DNA of 64,000 nucleotides from Trogon surrucura (lineage: Eukaryota > Chordata > Aves > Trogoniformes > Trogonidae). The position numbers were made by a program, and so were the translations under genes. Below the pieces are notes generated by a model. The model searched no databases, was not told the origin of the DNA, and saw only the letters and a program-made list of their open reading frames with translations. The stretch spans positions 16,566,001-16,630,000 of the forward strand of contig CM036626.1 of the NCBI GenBank assembly GCA_020746105.1, given 5' to 3'. Positions 1 through 13,550 of this stretch are shown here, piece after piece; position 1 is the stretch's first letter; each line of letters opens with the position of its first letter.

Positions 1-28
1 GTGTCATCCATTCTATGATTCTATGATC
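1..28 (+). mobile_element. CR1 LINE 3' tail scrap
   Basis: The window opens inside the very end of a CR1 retrotransposon. Two copies of the ATTCTATG octamer that ends avian CR1 elements are visible at about 10-26, followed by unique DNA. The body of the element lies left of the window, so its age and family cannot be judged. Confidence 0.6.
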
Positions 29-3000
29 TTGGTGTCACAATTAACATCTAGCAAACCAGGTATTATGTCTCTCCAGAGGTCAGAATGCCCCAGATCTTAT
101 TACAAACTAATGACACCAGGCACTAGACTAGATGGAAAAAACTAATTTATCAAGAGTCTGGCTTATAATTTTGAGTCTTTAAAAAAAGAAAGAAAGAAAG
201 GTGGAAGCATAGGTTTTTACGTGTTAATATCCTCTGAAATTTAAACTACCTATTAAATGTGATAACCCTAACATGTACTGCGGTTAAATTACATTTCTGG
301 CTATGGAAGGTATATGAGTAGATTACAGCTTAATGTTTTTCTCAAGGTATGCTTATTTAATCTCTATCACAATATAACTGGAAAGTCTGCTGTCTACATA
401 TGTTTTGTTATATTTGTATCCTATGCCCAGACTTAGGCAGCACATAAGTGAAATTCTGTAATTTATTAAGTGGTTAAAACTGATCCTAATTTTCAAGTGT
501 CTATTAGAATGTGAAAGAAGTCATGCCATTTATCTTGCTGACTCATGCTTTTGAGCTGAAAAAAGTATATGTCATATCTAGCAAAGAAATTTTGCCTGCT
601 GGGTAAAGAGCTTTTGCTTACATCTTTGAAGGCATGTGAGATAATGGACTTTTACACTGAGACATTTGTACTTCCAGAAAAGCTTTTACTGACCAAGAGC
701 AATGCGCATGTGCTCCTGTGGCTTGGATAAAACTGGTGAAGAGGCATTTCACATTTAGCGAAAATGAAAAAAAAACCCCACCAATGTTTTTATAACTTTA
801 GGGGCTTCTTTCCTTCCTAAAAATGACCATCTGAGCATGCTGAGGAAGGTATATCGTTATGTTGGTATGTTGAAATAAATCTCAGAGAAATATGTTAGCA
901 GACAGGCAGTGTAGTCATGGATGTGGGCTAAATTACATGGCTATGAGTATAGATATGGAGGAGAAATCCGTAAGGTCAATCCCACATGTATCTGCGTGTG
1001 TAAGTTAAACCTTTAGAAAATAATAGCAAAAAGAGTAGTATAAGTGGTGAAGTCGGAGTTGAAAAATAGTCCTGTCAGCTGCCTCCTTTTTAGTTAATGA
1101 AGACAGAGGGATCTTTGCAACATATAGAAAATCAGGACTCTCTAATGTGTTGATTATCCTCCCATTAAACGTTATCCTGGACAGAGAAATGGAATATAAG
1201 TTAGGGGAAATATTGACTAGACAGGCTGCTAACATAGAGATTGATTTTATTATTTAGGAAGGCAGAATATTAGGATACATGAGTGTTTCTTTTTTTAACC
1301 AAGATGCTATGCTGTCAGCGGTGAAATATTACTGCAGGAGAGTTTTCTTTTTATACACAGTGGTAAGAAGTATGGCTTCCTTTCTCGGCACTTCAGCCAC
1401 AGATGCTATCAGCTAGACCATCTGTGGTGACAGATTTGTGTTATATCACTTAGAAACTAAGCGAAGCTGGTAAAGCCTCCTACTACAGGATATAAGTAGC
1501 TCCTGCTAAGGCTGGGATGTATTACGATTCTATCTTTCTTCAGGGGGCAGAGGAGTGGGAGGATTGTGTGGATCGAGGCTCACAATAGCTTTCAATCATG
1601 TTCTCAGCAAGTCTTGAAATGCTGGTGTGGATCTTCTGGGGCAGTGTCCACACAAAGCTCCTTCCTCTCTGCTCCCACAGGGGAGAGATCTGGGCTGCTC
1701 TTGTTCACCGTGGGACACTAGCAAACCTAACTGTGAAGGTCGAGGGGGACACTAAATCTAACCTCAGAGAAAGTCCATGTAGGTGGCACATACCAGGCTC
1801 TCACGTGGCCTGTATCTCCTCTAGAGGAACAACTCTCCAGAAAGACAAATCTTGTCTCCTCAAGATTATGTTGTCTTAAAGATGGTGACATTTTGGGTGA
1901 TGGTGGGCTTCTTCCTATCCAGTTGCAATTCTTTCCCTTTTCTGTTCTTCATAAGGGTTTTAATTACTGGTCTGGGTTTGCCAGAGGAAGACAAGCAGTG
2001 ACGAACATTGTTACGAGCAAGTGACCATGAACATAATTTGAGCACTGCCTAGGATAGAAACTGTTACACCGCACAGGGAAAACTGGCCACGCCAGGGACA
2101 ATTTTTCATTTGTGAACGTGCAAGAAAGGGATGTTGATGGCATGTGGTGTCACACAACATTTCTGTGCGGTTAAATGCGGTACAAATAGGTGTTTTGACA
2201 AAAGCAGTGCAGAAAGCTTTGCTGAGCCAAGAATGGAAACCTTCAGTTTTCACAGCTGTGACTGTCCAGTTGAAGGTATTTGGATATGTATTAGACTGAA
2301 AAGATGTTCTTTTTTGATGTCTTCATAGGCTGAGAAACAGTTTTTGCTGCTAAGAACATTGTGATATCCCTGTTGTGTGTTCAGAATCAGTTGGACGTAC
2401 TCAGATACTAAATGAGCACAATGGGATGTAACAGTATGAAAGCTCTCCAAGTATCTTGTCCTGAGAATTACAGGTTCCTCAACCCATAGTGCTATCCACT
2501 CATTCCTCATCTCAAATTCTAACAAGTAACAACGGAACTAAAGGAGTTGAGCACCTTTACGAGAGTTGGCTTTTCATGATCTCAGGTTCCCCACCTACAA
2601 AACAGAAGCGATCGTCCATGTGGTTATGTATGGAAGTGGCCATGACTGCTTTCAGTAAGAGAACCAATAAAATAACCAAAAATAAAACTATGGCATTTTA
2701 CAAAAACTAGGCGATAACAAACACCTACTTACCAGTATAAATTTGCAGAATTGTTCTTCCGCTCTTTTAAAATAAAATCCTGCTGATAACTTATACTTTA
2801 AATCCAGCAAGGAGAATTTCAAAGAGATGATCTCAGGAAATTGTTTTTTATCTTTGTCTTCGGAAATTTAGGCTTGCTACATCTCACCCACAACAATTTT
2901 GCAGGGGAAAGTCACAGCAGCGTTTTTTTTTGGGTACTGTTTCTGCACACAGCACAGCCAGCTAAAATTTTCCAGTTGATAAGATAAATACTGAGAGAGT

Positions 3001-3174
3001 TATAAAATGAACAGCTCTTTTCTGTGAAGTATTTCCTGAATGATAAATCGGTAGTCAGTGAAGTCCCTAGTCAGAAGACATAGCTACATGCAGTAGCTTA
3101 TTGGCATCCCAGGTGTTACTATCCCTTTTCTTAATTTGTCTCCTTTTTCTTCTTTCCTTTACTCTTCCTCCCTT
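29..3174. other. Noncoding DNA, no gene recognised
   Basis: No exon, RNA gene or repeat family could be supported. The stretch is AT-rich, with short open frames on both strands that look random. An A-rich AAAG microsatellite lies at 181-200. Confidence 0.5.
181..200. repeat. (AAAG)n short microsatellite
   Basis: A run of A followed by about three to four AAAG units. It is a simple repeat with no associated gene. Confidence 0.7.
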
Positions 3175-3308
3175 AGAATTATAGAATAGTTTGGGTTAGA
3201 AAAGACCTTTAAGATCACTGAGTCCAACCAGGTCCACCTCTAAACCACGTCCCTAAGCACCACATCTACACGTCTTTTAAATACCTCTAGGGATGGTGAC
3301 TCATCTCT
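3175..3308 (-). mobile_element. Old CR1 LINE 3' end
   Basis: Read on the plus strand, this begins with a degenerate tail (AGAATTATAGAATAGTTTGG) and continues through AAGACCTTTAAGATCACTGAGTCCAACC, the CCCTAAGCACCACATCTACACG stretch and AGGGATGGTGACTCA. These are in the order seen in the reverse complement of the avian CR1 3' end. The copy is heavily 5'-truncated (about 130 bp) and diverged, so it is an old insertion. Similarity fades after about 3308. Confidence 0.85.
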
Positions 3309-4104
3309 CTGAGTACTTGGACCCCAGCTTAACAAAGACTTTGAGTAATGCACCCAGAATAGTTGCATCGATTGCAGTGGTTACTGCATGTGTGGCATCT
3401 GTGGTTGCCTCTGAGCAAAATCTCCGCTCAAGTTTCCTTCTTCAGAAAGTCCCGAAACGCTACTGCAGGGTAGAGGGCACTCAAAGAGGTTGCTGACCCT
3501 GTCTTTTAGACACAGAAACACGGAAAGCACATAAAGCACAGATCATGCTCTCATTTCCCCAGCTGACTTGCCGACTAGACCTCTGCAGAGCTGGCCCAGG
3601 CATGTGCCATCAAGGGGGTGGGCTGACAGGAGGTTTGCTCTACACCTAAGGAGGAGGCTCTGTGTATGAAGTTATGCAGGTGTCACACTGCTCTTCAGTG
3701 AGGCTCTACCAGTGCACCACCAGCTCTGCCTAAAGCGTTCCTCTGTCACAGTTTTGGGGAACACAGTCGTCACTGCATGGAGTAGGAAATAACATTGCCC
3801 TTGACCCAACACCTTGAAAACTGTCTCTGAGTAACATGGGAAGAAGAGAGACCTGGAAGCCTCAGATCCTGTCAGCAACCTCTAGTCTGCTTTGGTCACC
3901 TGCTTCTGACCAAAATGTGTTGGGACTTTGTGCTGAAATGCTTCGGAGGATTTGAATAAAACTGCTTAGTATAACAAAAAGATAAGATCAGCCAGTGCAC
4001 CATCAAGAAACATTTGAAATTAATTCTTTGCTCTTTTTGATTTCCAGAAAATATTTTTTTTTTGCTTTTGAAAATGTGAACTGGCTATTATCCATTTTAG
4101 AGAA
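3309..4104. other. Noncoding DNA between two CR1 scraps
   Basis: Nothing recognised. The open frames here are short and lack convincing splice or start context. Confidence 0.45.
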
Positions 4105-4226
4105 ACATAGAATCATAGAACAGTTCAGGCTGGAAAAGACCCCTGGGATCATCAAGTCCAACCATTAACCCTACACTACAAGTTCACCCCTAAACCATGT
4201 CACCCAACAGCACATCTAAGCGACAG
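4105..4226 (-). mobile_element. Old CR1 LINE 3' end
   Basis: The plus strand reads ACATAGAATCATAGAACAG, then GGCTGGAAAAGACCCCTGGG, ATCATCAAGTCCAACCATTAACC and CCTAAACCATGTCACCCAACAGCACATCT. This is the reverse complement of a CR1 3' terminus including its octamer tail. About 120 bp remain. It lies 0.8 kb from the copy at 3175 in the same orientation, but the two differ in sequence, so separate insertions are more likely than one broken copy. Confidence 0.85.
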
Positions 4227-7200
4227 CTAGAAACTAGCAACAAAGACTGGCTGTATTTAGTTGGTTTTTTTATGTATCAAACAAGTTGCCTACAATAGAT
4301 GTGTATTATTAAAAAAGATTAGAAACTGTGATTGGTTTTACTTTAGGATAAGTGATGTCCCTTTAACTAGGCGTTTTTCTTTATCAGGCATTTGTCAGGA
4401 GGCTTTCTTGTATGTACGCACATGGTAGGATTAAGCTGAACTGAGGCACAGCAGATTATTCATTTAACAGGTTTTCTTGGGGTGGGGCTGTTTCAGTCTT
4501 CAGCATAATTAACTTGGTGCTTGCTAGCTCTCTGCCCTGCTGCCTGCCATGTGGAGTGAGGGAGCTCTTTGCAATACCTTGGAGTTCTAGAAATACTAAA
4601 TCACGTGGGAAAGTCATGTTAGACCTCTTAGACCATGCTTTTGTGGAGTCTTTCGATGAAGACCTTGAGCTCTTGAGCGCTTTCTTGATGCCCTCATCCA
4701 AAATCCTGTCCTGGCAGAGGTTCCCTGGTGTCTCAGTTTGCCTGATCCTCTGGTCGTTGGAAGTGTGCAGCATGGCGTGGTGTGCTCCATGGGGGCTTGC
4801 AGGAGCTCTCTCTGTCTCCAAACCCGAACCTTTGCTGAACACTCAGATCTTTTCTCCCCAGTAACTATTCATATGATCAATACTGGAATCTAGCTGTCCC
4901 TGATCCCTGTATCTGTAAGTATTGACAACATACAGCTTTGGTAATATATTGCTAGAGCGGGTGTTGCAAACAGAGAAACAGGGAGTCGAACCACAGGCAC
5001 TTGGCAGTTGGAAGTCATCACCTAGTCCAAGCTCCTGCTCACAGCCAGGCAGGTGAAGGAGGCTCCTTGGGAGCTTCTCCAGTCAACAACACATGTTGTG
5101 TGATGCCTGTGGGTGAAATTAAAATAAATGTAGACAGGAATTACTGCAAGAGAAAAGGTCATACCAAAAAAAGGAGATCATCACTATGCTGAATGTAAAA
5201 GGGGAGAGAGAAGAAAACCAAAATCTTTGGCACAAATTCTGCTTCCGGTTATGTCCTTTCATGTCCTTGAAGCCAGAAAATCCACTTACTGCATAACACA
5301 GGTCAGAACCCAGTTCTGCAGCAGAGACTCCATAATTTTTCTGTGAAGCATACTTTATTAACAATATGTTTAAGTTTTGTCAACTATCACCATTCATGAA
5401 CTTTTATTGACAGCTAAATAGAACCAGAATGATTTGGAGTTTTGGCTTCATTCAGGGACGCTTTTGCTTTCAGGTCTGTCTTAACATGAAAGCATGTAAT
5501 TTGTTTCATTTGTGGTTCTGCATAGGAAATGAACCTAGGTCTCTAGTGCTCAAAGGCAAATGCAGTAATCATCTGCATGACTTGATTCCTTATTCTAGTA
5601 GTATGAAAATTGTCAATTATGGATGAATTATGGGTGCTACTGATACCTGTAATTTGGTTCTGCAGTTATGTAAACATATGCAGCTGCATTTAATTGTATT
5701 TTACTAGTCATGTAATTCATTAAGGTGCACCTGCAGTCACCTAAGATACAGATATTAATGAACTGAAAAGCTGTATTTCTTTGTCTACTATTTATATTGA
5801 CATCTCTTATAACTGTTTGTTTTTAATCACATATCTGTTTATCTGAGATGCTGATATTAAAAAAATGGATGATTGTGAAATAGACAGCATAGCTAGCTGT
5901 TGCATTTTAAATTCTTGAAAGTACTTGCTAAATAATTAATTTAAATAATTGCTTTTCCGTGCAAAGCCCAAGACTGGAGGAAAGCTGTAGAATTGATTTT
6001 TGCAATAGTTATTGTGGCAAAGATGAATCGTTAGATAACTGATGCCAGGGATGTGAGCTGCTGAAGCCCTTACTCTGTGTTTCCATGCTTGAGTGCTGAT
6101 GGATGTTGTTGCCATCTCCTGGAGAAGTTATCTTCAGATTTGAGAACTCACTTTTAAAATAGACATTTTATTTTTCCACAAATATGTGTTTACCATGCAC
6201 AGTCTGTTCCTCATCTTCTGCATTTAGATATCCCTGTAATTTGATTTAAAACAAAAAAGGTAGTTTTATCAGCTGTATAACCAGTCCTCAATTCAGTGCA
6301 TTTTGCATAATATACAGGTAGGGGACTGAGAATCAGATCATACAGATCACACATTGGCTTTCTTTTTCCCTCTTCTTTCAACACGTCTCACTTTTGCCTA
6401 TTATTATGGGAAAAAAAAGATGATGTTATGGCAGAAGCCTGTGGTTTCAGCAGGTCTGGGGTAAACTCTGGCTCCATGGGGAGTCATCATAATTTTGCTA
6501 CATGGGATAAAGATGGGAAAGGAGGCAACACGGAGAGCTTCAGTTAGTGTCTGCATCCCTGGCAACATTGCTGCATGGCTGCTGTCTGTGTGGGAGCATG
6601 TGGAGAAGAGTGATGAGCCCATTATCTGCAAACTGCTCAGGGGAAACTCAAACCTTTCCCTCGGCACAGGAGACAGGCTCTGATCTCCTCTCAGTGTTGG
6701 TCTCTGCCTGTTCTTGCTCTCTGTGTTTGCTGCCTCTTGTCTCTGACAAAGTACGACAGCCAGGTACAATCTTCTCGTTGTTACTTTCTCCTTGAACAGA
6801 GTTTCAGTTTTCCTTTTTCCACCTCAGAGGATTGTCCCTGGTCAAGCACACTGTTACACATATGAAAGAAGCCACACCACTGAAGTAAAATAGCAGCGTA
6901 GTTAAACAGAATAAAATTATCCAGTCTCAGAAGCGTTTCTTACCATAGGTTACAAATGTTGTAGTTCCCATCCTCGAATCAAAGGTGTTGTATTTCGTAA
7001 GAAAAAGCCTCTTTTACTTGAGGAGCCTGTTGGTTGGGATCTTTTCTGGAAGCAACATGTTGTATATTTCGGTTTTGGTGAAATATTTTTCATGAGAAAT
7101 GTTTTCCCAACTCTAGGCATAGGAATGCGTTATCTGCCTTGCGTGAAGTTGGTCCCTTGCCCTGTAATGTGTGGGTCCTGAGACAAAAATAGAGTGAATC

Positions 7201-9729
7201 CATTCCATGCATCTTGACGTTTTTAAGGATGTGTAAATTTTGTGTTGTAGGTCGGAGGGAGGAGAGGTATGTTAGTTTAGTATTTTGGAAGTTTCTGTGA
7301 TCCGAGTGCATATGATGACATTACGCTGAGAAATTTTTTCTGGCCTTACCGTGAGATTCTGTGATAGATGCTTTTGCAGTTGCAATGTTTGTCACAAAAT
7401 GGGCTAATCTCATCGTTCAGATGATATACTTGGCACCATTTAACTGCACAGTGATGGTTATTATAAGAGCAAGCTAAATATTCTTCAGCCTATGTAGGAT
7501 ATTAAGTACTACCAAGAATCACACCTCCATTTCTGGAGGTGCTTTAGAGATACAGTTTCCAGTTAGGAAAATGCCAAGCAAGAGGATGAATTGGAATCTG
7601 AAAGCAAGACTTGCATAAGGGGGGGGACACAGGCTCCTCGGATGGAAGAGGCAGATATCAGAACAGATGCCTTCAATTAGAAGGAATTTAGGATTAATAT
7701 TGTAAATAACTTCCAAAAACCACATGGAATGAATAATCCGATTATGTCTGTCCTGTCATCTGTGCAAGTGTTGGAATGTCCAACCGTAGGAACATTTGCA
7801 CGGGAACAAAGTACTCGTGTTCTTCTTATGCTAGAGTCTAAAAACAGATGAGAAAGTTCATCGCGTGTTTCTTGTCTTTCTTTGCTATGCTTATTAAGAG
7901 CATTGTAGACAACTGAAGGATAAAGTAAAGAAAAAGGAACTGCTGTTGTTGGGGAGAGGACTGGGCGATGAGGAAAGGTGGATGGGAATTTATTGTACAT
8001 CAGATTAGAGATGGTATTATTCAATAGAGGAATACTGTTCAGAAATCTGAGTTAAAATGGCAGCTTGGCTGTTTTATGATTCTGTTTAACTGACTGTATT
8101 GAAATGAGAAAGAACAACTGAAATACAGAAGAATGTTAAACAGTGGGCTACGTTTTGAAATCACTTTATTCAAGCTGTTCTTTCCAAGAAAGTATAGATG
8201 AAGCATAGGTCAATTAAATTAATATGCCAGTTGAGTCATTTTAAAGTGATCTTTCTGCATAATAAAAAGATTTATAAACATGCGGTGCCCAAATCCTTCA
8301 AGCTGGTTCATCTACCAGGCCTTCCACTTAAACTGGTTCCAGTTAGGGTCGTTTTCTTCCTTAGATGAAGTCTCCTCCAGAGCTTGACTGTCACTGGCCT
8401 TTGGAGAAGTTCTTTGCACTATTGACACCTTATCCACTTCACTGGGAGAGGGAACAAGATTTAGCCCTTTATCTCTACCCATACATATTATGTGAAGTTT
8501 TCTTTAAATGAGATGCTCTTCTAAGCCATGTAGGTACATACATTACAGGTAAAATATCTCGGTCATTAAACAGTTCCTTGTCTTGCTGCACTGTTGGGGT
8601 ATGGCTCAATTACTTTTGATTTTCCACTCTTTTCCCCTCCGTTGGACAATAGTTATGGCAGCACATATCTCTATTTTTTTTATGAGAAAGTTCCACTCAT
8701 AGCAACAAACTTCAGACATTAATGGCTTTGTGACAAACTCACAAACTTGTATGACTTTATTTACTTTGGTCATTGATTTGTATACAGTCTGAAGTGTTAG
8801 AAGAGAGGAGAGGTGTGTGCAACTCTCAGTTGACCAGTAAGTGCCGTATCTAATTGATTCTTCTGTGCCAAGTGGAAATTGAATTGTCTTGGCTCAGGAA
8901 AAGATACCTGTTTCTGGAGTTTGCTACCATTTAAAACACTTCTGTTTATGCTCATGATTGCCACTGCTACATAGCACTGTCATTTGCTTTTTGGCGTTGG
9001 TTTCTAAGCACACTGAACTAATAAACTTTAGTTTATAACCTTAAGGCTTGTTTTGTGTAATCGGTACTTGCTACATTGAACATTTATATCTCAGGTCTTT
9101 TATTACTGAACTCCATTCAAATGCTTCAGTGATGTAGACTTATCCAGACCAGAGAATTGCTCAATAAATGATATGGGTAATTCAGTGTTTGGTTTCCTGC
9201 AATACATATCAAGGATAGTTATCCTGAATTCACTTTGTCTTGAATAAGGGCGGAACTATGATTATTTTTGGCATCGATAGAAGGCCAAGGGGTATAAAAA
9301 TAGAATCTTTTTAAAATTTTTTTAACAATATTGGGAATTTCAGGATGCTGCAAAATATGCCTTTTGCTAACTTTCAGCTTCCTGCTATCCGTTGATGACT
9401 TCAGAGCAGAACTTGCAGTGTGGAGCACTCAATGGCTGCCTATTAAACACGGCTTTGATTTGAAAATAAGCATGGGATAGTTTGTAGTTTAATTGGTTTG
9501 TGGCTTTGTCTGTTTGGAGAAGGTAGGAAGAGGGTAGATAAACCATCCTCCGTTCTGCAGCTTGCTTAAACCTCCACTCCCAGAGAGTAGACCGGGAGAT
9601 GGTGGGTAGCTCCAAGGGCTGGGTAACACCTTGGCTCAGCCCTCCCACGCACTGCGACAAAATAGCTGAGCCAGCACCTGCGTGTGGGGAGGTAATAACT
9701 CAGTCCTGTTATAGGCCAGCGGTAAATCA
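4227..9729. other. Noncoding DNA with weak exon-like segments
   Basis: Mostly AT-rich DNA with no recognisable gene. Two segments are more exon-like than the rest. The minus-strand frame 7677-7912 is preceded by a good acceptor and is discussed in the findings. The region 4456-4842 is open on both strands, with nothing else to support it. Confidence 0.45.
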
Positions 9730-9912
9730 CTACCCTTTCCCTCCCACGGGGAGTAGGTGATTGTGATTCAGAGATGCGCCTCTGAGTCAGGTGCCCTCCC
9801 AGGGCTCATCGTGGGATGTTCTCTCCCGGTTTAGTGTGCAGTGAGGCAGGGGAGTCGACGCTCGCCAAACTTTTACGGAGCGGACTAATGGCAGCCACTT
9901 TGAGAAGAAGGT
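9730..9912 (+). promoter_or_regulatory. CpG-retaining patch with possible first exon
   Basis: CpG dinucleotides cluster here, especially in GAGTCGACGCTCGCC and TACGGAGCGG at about 9851-9883, against a CpG-poor background. An ATG at 9888 is followed by seven open codons and a donor-like AAG|GTATAAG at 9911. Together these could be a promoter and a first exon, but no downstream exon was found. The ATG context is poor at -3 (C) and good at +4 (G). A conserved noncoding element would look the same. This is inference from composition only. Confidence 0.25.
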
Positions 9913-12900
9913 ATAAGGAACTGCTTTGCCTTTTGGCTCGTTCTGAGCAGTGTCCTGTCAGCCCCTCGGTGGTAACAAAAGGTTTAACATGCTGAAGTTA
10001 AAATTACATCCACTCTTTCCAACTGTTTGTTTTCTGAACTATGTATTATAATGCATGGGAATGTAATCACAATAAAGACTTTGTGCCTGCAGAGATGTCG
10101 TAAGCATCTTCTTGTGCCTGCATTTCAAAAGACAGCACTAGCAAAGATAAAGGAGGAATCTGAAGTAGCTGGGGTAGAAGGAGTTTTCTGGCAAATTACT
10201 TTCCAAAGGTAGATATCTTTCTTCCCAAATCTAAAAATGCCCATCATGACAAAAGTCAGCTTCATGCAAATTTATGTGGAAAAGAAAATTGGATGTTTTC
10301 TCTGGCATATCCCTGAAAGCTCTCTTGCAGGACCATAATGTTACTGTTGCTTCCTCTCTGCTGGAGGGAAGGGAAAATGCCAGAACTTTTTCCCCAGGAC
10401 AGCATTTTGAGTCATGCTTAGATGGATTTTTTATTTTTCTCTGGAAACCCTTACTATGGAGCACAGGGAATTACGTTTCCTTATAGTTTAGGGTAATTTT
10501 TTCATTAATTTTTTTTTTTTTAAAGTAAAAAGAATCTCTACATTCTGGTCAGCTAAGCACCTTGGCTGAAACAGAAAAGTCTGGTCAACAGCTTCGTTCT
10601 GAATATCTCATGGGTTATCCTGTTACCACCAGGTTTTCGAATTGTTCCTCCTTGTTTAGGAGCGAATGTTCAAGCATAAGCAAAAATGCCGTGGTCGTAG
10701 TACTGCATCAGAGACCTGCTGTGGGTGAAAACCTGTTTCCTCCACATGTTGTTTCCTGATGAGAGTTGTTTCTTGACAAAATCTATGTCTGAGATTCTTA
10801 AAAAAGATAATGACACACTCTTGTCTCTGACCACTTCTGCTTCGAGACTAGCAAACATGCTGAAGTAAGATGACACATTTAGAACCCACTCAAGTATGCA
10901 AAAAAAATTCTTCTTCTTCACTGGGCCCAGTTATTCACTGTTCCTAGACAGTCAATGCTTGTCTTGCTCAAAGGGGACAATAATATTATTTCTCATGAAT
11001 ACATTACTAGTGAACACTTTATTAGCTAAAATGAAACTGTACTCAAAAATTTTCCCTAGGCAGAAGTGAAAGCAAATGAAAGAAGAGACCAATGATTCTG
11101 ACATGCCTTAACAGTAAGTGACTCAGACTCATGTAAGGTACCTTTTATTCTGTTCTTTTGTGCACTCATGTCACGACAGATGCTCATGTCTTGTTCTCTC
11201 TGTAAAGTGGCTGTGGTACTTGTGAAAACGCTGTCATCAGTGCCAGAGAGAGAGAAATGCTACATAAAAGGTGGCAGTGGAAGATTTCCTGCTCTACAAG
11301 TGTCCTTGCCTTGATTTTTTAGGAGTTGTCTAGTTTAACAAAAGTAGTACCTCAGCTATTATGGCCATTCAAACAAAACTGGCTATAAATATCTTGCCAG
11401 CTCCAAGTATCGTGTAGTTTTTTACTGGAATTATGTGTTTGGCCAGTATGTCCTGACTGTCCCCAAGCACTGTTGAGTAATATCTCTGCAGAGCAAGAGG
11501 TGTTCTCCAGGGAAACAGTTGCTCACAGAGCTGGAAATCTAGTGTCTCTTCCCATCAGTCTTAAAGACTTTTGGTGAGAATTATGGTCACCCTTATCTCC
11601 TCGTGTCTCAAAAACGATGGCTTACACCTCTGGAATGGTCAGATCATGGATGGGGTATCACTAGCGTTGACATGGGGAACTGGTGGTTGACCCACAGTTG
11701 TCTTGTTGCACTGGTTTCCCAAATGGTTGTGCAGGGGATCTGTGCAACCCCCTTGCAGACGATTTGTCAGATGTTTCCAACTTTCTGTACCCAAGGAAAT
11801 TATTTTTACCTTCCTCTTTGGTTACCTGTGAATGAATCCTGTTTCTAATTTTAAAATTCAGGTTGAACCCTAGACTAAGATTTCATGATAATATAGTTGT
11901 CTCAGACAAGATCATTCCACTTCATAAAAGGTGCCTTCTGATGGTCTAGAAGTAATGTTATAAAAACTGAAAGACCCTGGAAACACTAATACATCACCAT
12001 CTCTAGAATTGTGTTATCTAAAAAATACTTGAAGTGCCTTTCTGCTATGCACTGTGTCCAGAATCAAAATGAGGAAAGACAAATTTTTAAGATAAATTGG
12101 TTTGTGAAAAATTTATGTGCACTTTACTAGTGCAGGCAGGATGTAATCTGTTTTGTATTGAATCTGCTTGAAAAAAACCCCACAATGATAATGAGATTTT
12201 TTAAAGGCACTTTTAAATTCATGCTGGCAAAAGACAAATAGTCATGACTTTTAATTTCTATAAACTTAACAGCTGGGGACAAAATAAAGCATTATTAACT
12301 TAAAGGGTGTAAGGAAGTTGCTTTTGTTTCAAGGACAAAATAAGTTATTCTATTCTCAGTGTTACTTGTCTAAGCTGTCTGATCTTTCTGCTGGTGCAAC
12401 CAGGCTAGTGAGTGATTTATTTATGTGGCTTTTACTGTTAGTCATGAGAGAAGAGGGGTCGCAAACATCTTCTCTGATGTCTGTCTTCTCCATCCTTGGT
12501 AGTGCCTGTAGAAGCAGTGATTGTGAAGGAATTGTGCTTCAGGGGCAAGTTGCTCTGCTACTAACCAGGATATTCCTTGTATTCAAAACGTAAAATGTAT
12601 TACCAAATAGTGAGGATTGTCTTAACTTCATTTTATTGTTTGGAAAAATATTATTTGTGTCTTCTATTATGACAGTCATTAATGATAAAGTTATTTGTCC
12701 TTGTCAAACTGAGTTCTTACACTAATTTTAATTACATTAAGCGCAATTTACTGTTATCGGAAGATAAATAACAGTTATTTGTCTTTATCACTGTATGCCT
12801 TATATTACAACTAAGAAGTAATCTGTTTGGGTTGTTGTTTTCGTTTTGATCATAAATTTAATGGTAATTCAAAGGCCAACCACAGGTTTTTTTGTATTCT

Positions 12901-13550
12901 TACATGCCTGTCCTTTCTTTTGCCTGGTGAATTCAATTCCATTTACATTAGTGATTTATGTTCTTACTGTGAATATCTTTGTTTGCCACCTGCAAACTCC
13001 TCCTGTATTTTCCCAGACTTCACCACAGAAGAAGTTGTAGAATATATTGTGTTAATAGTAAACCACAAGTTCATGTTTACGTACTGAGGGCTTTCCCTTG
13101 AGTCCGAGTCTTTACTAACTGATTTGTCATAGAGGTGAAGGGCACAACCTCTGTGTTTAGGAAATCAATAGCAGTTGCCATTTCCATTAAGGAGCTGTGG
13201 CTGAAGTTGATCTGTCTTGCATATACAACGCTGTCAGTATATGCTTTTGTTTGCTTGTGGCCCAAAAAGATTCATCCCCTAAGTCAGTGCTAAATTCAGA
13301 GCAACCAAGGCGGCCTGGAAGTGGGCTCGGGGAAAAATTACTGGCCCTGCTTGTGTTTCATCCTATTTCTGCCAGCAGGAGAGCCCCTGTGCTATTGCTA
13401 GGTCTTATGTACTCTCCAGTGTACTTCTAATACTCTGCCTTTAGATACTGACCACTGGCAGAATGATGCCGGTGCTGAATGTTGTACTCGCAGGTAGGGT
13501 AATCTTAGGGAAGATACATTTCTATCAAAATTATTAAAGGGGCATATGAT
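9913..13550. other. Noncoding DNA, no gene recognised
   Basis: AT-rich, with only short open frames. No repeat family, RNA gene or credible exon was seen. It directly flanks the CR1 insertion on its 5' side. Confidence 0.5.

Noticed and set aside
4456..4864. Overlapping open frames of 128 codons (minus) and 116 codons (plus)
   Set aside because: Both strands are open at once, the acceptor before the minus frame (GAGTGTTCAG) lacks a pyrimidine tract, and neither peptide is recognisable. Chance is sufficient.
5290..5340. 51-bp minus-strand segment between CTTCACAG and GCA|GTAAGT
   Set aside because: The donor is good, but the acceptor is weak and the open length is too short. No neighbouring exon was found.
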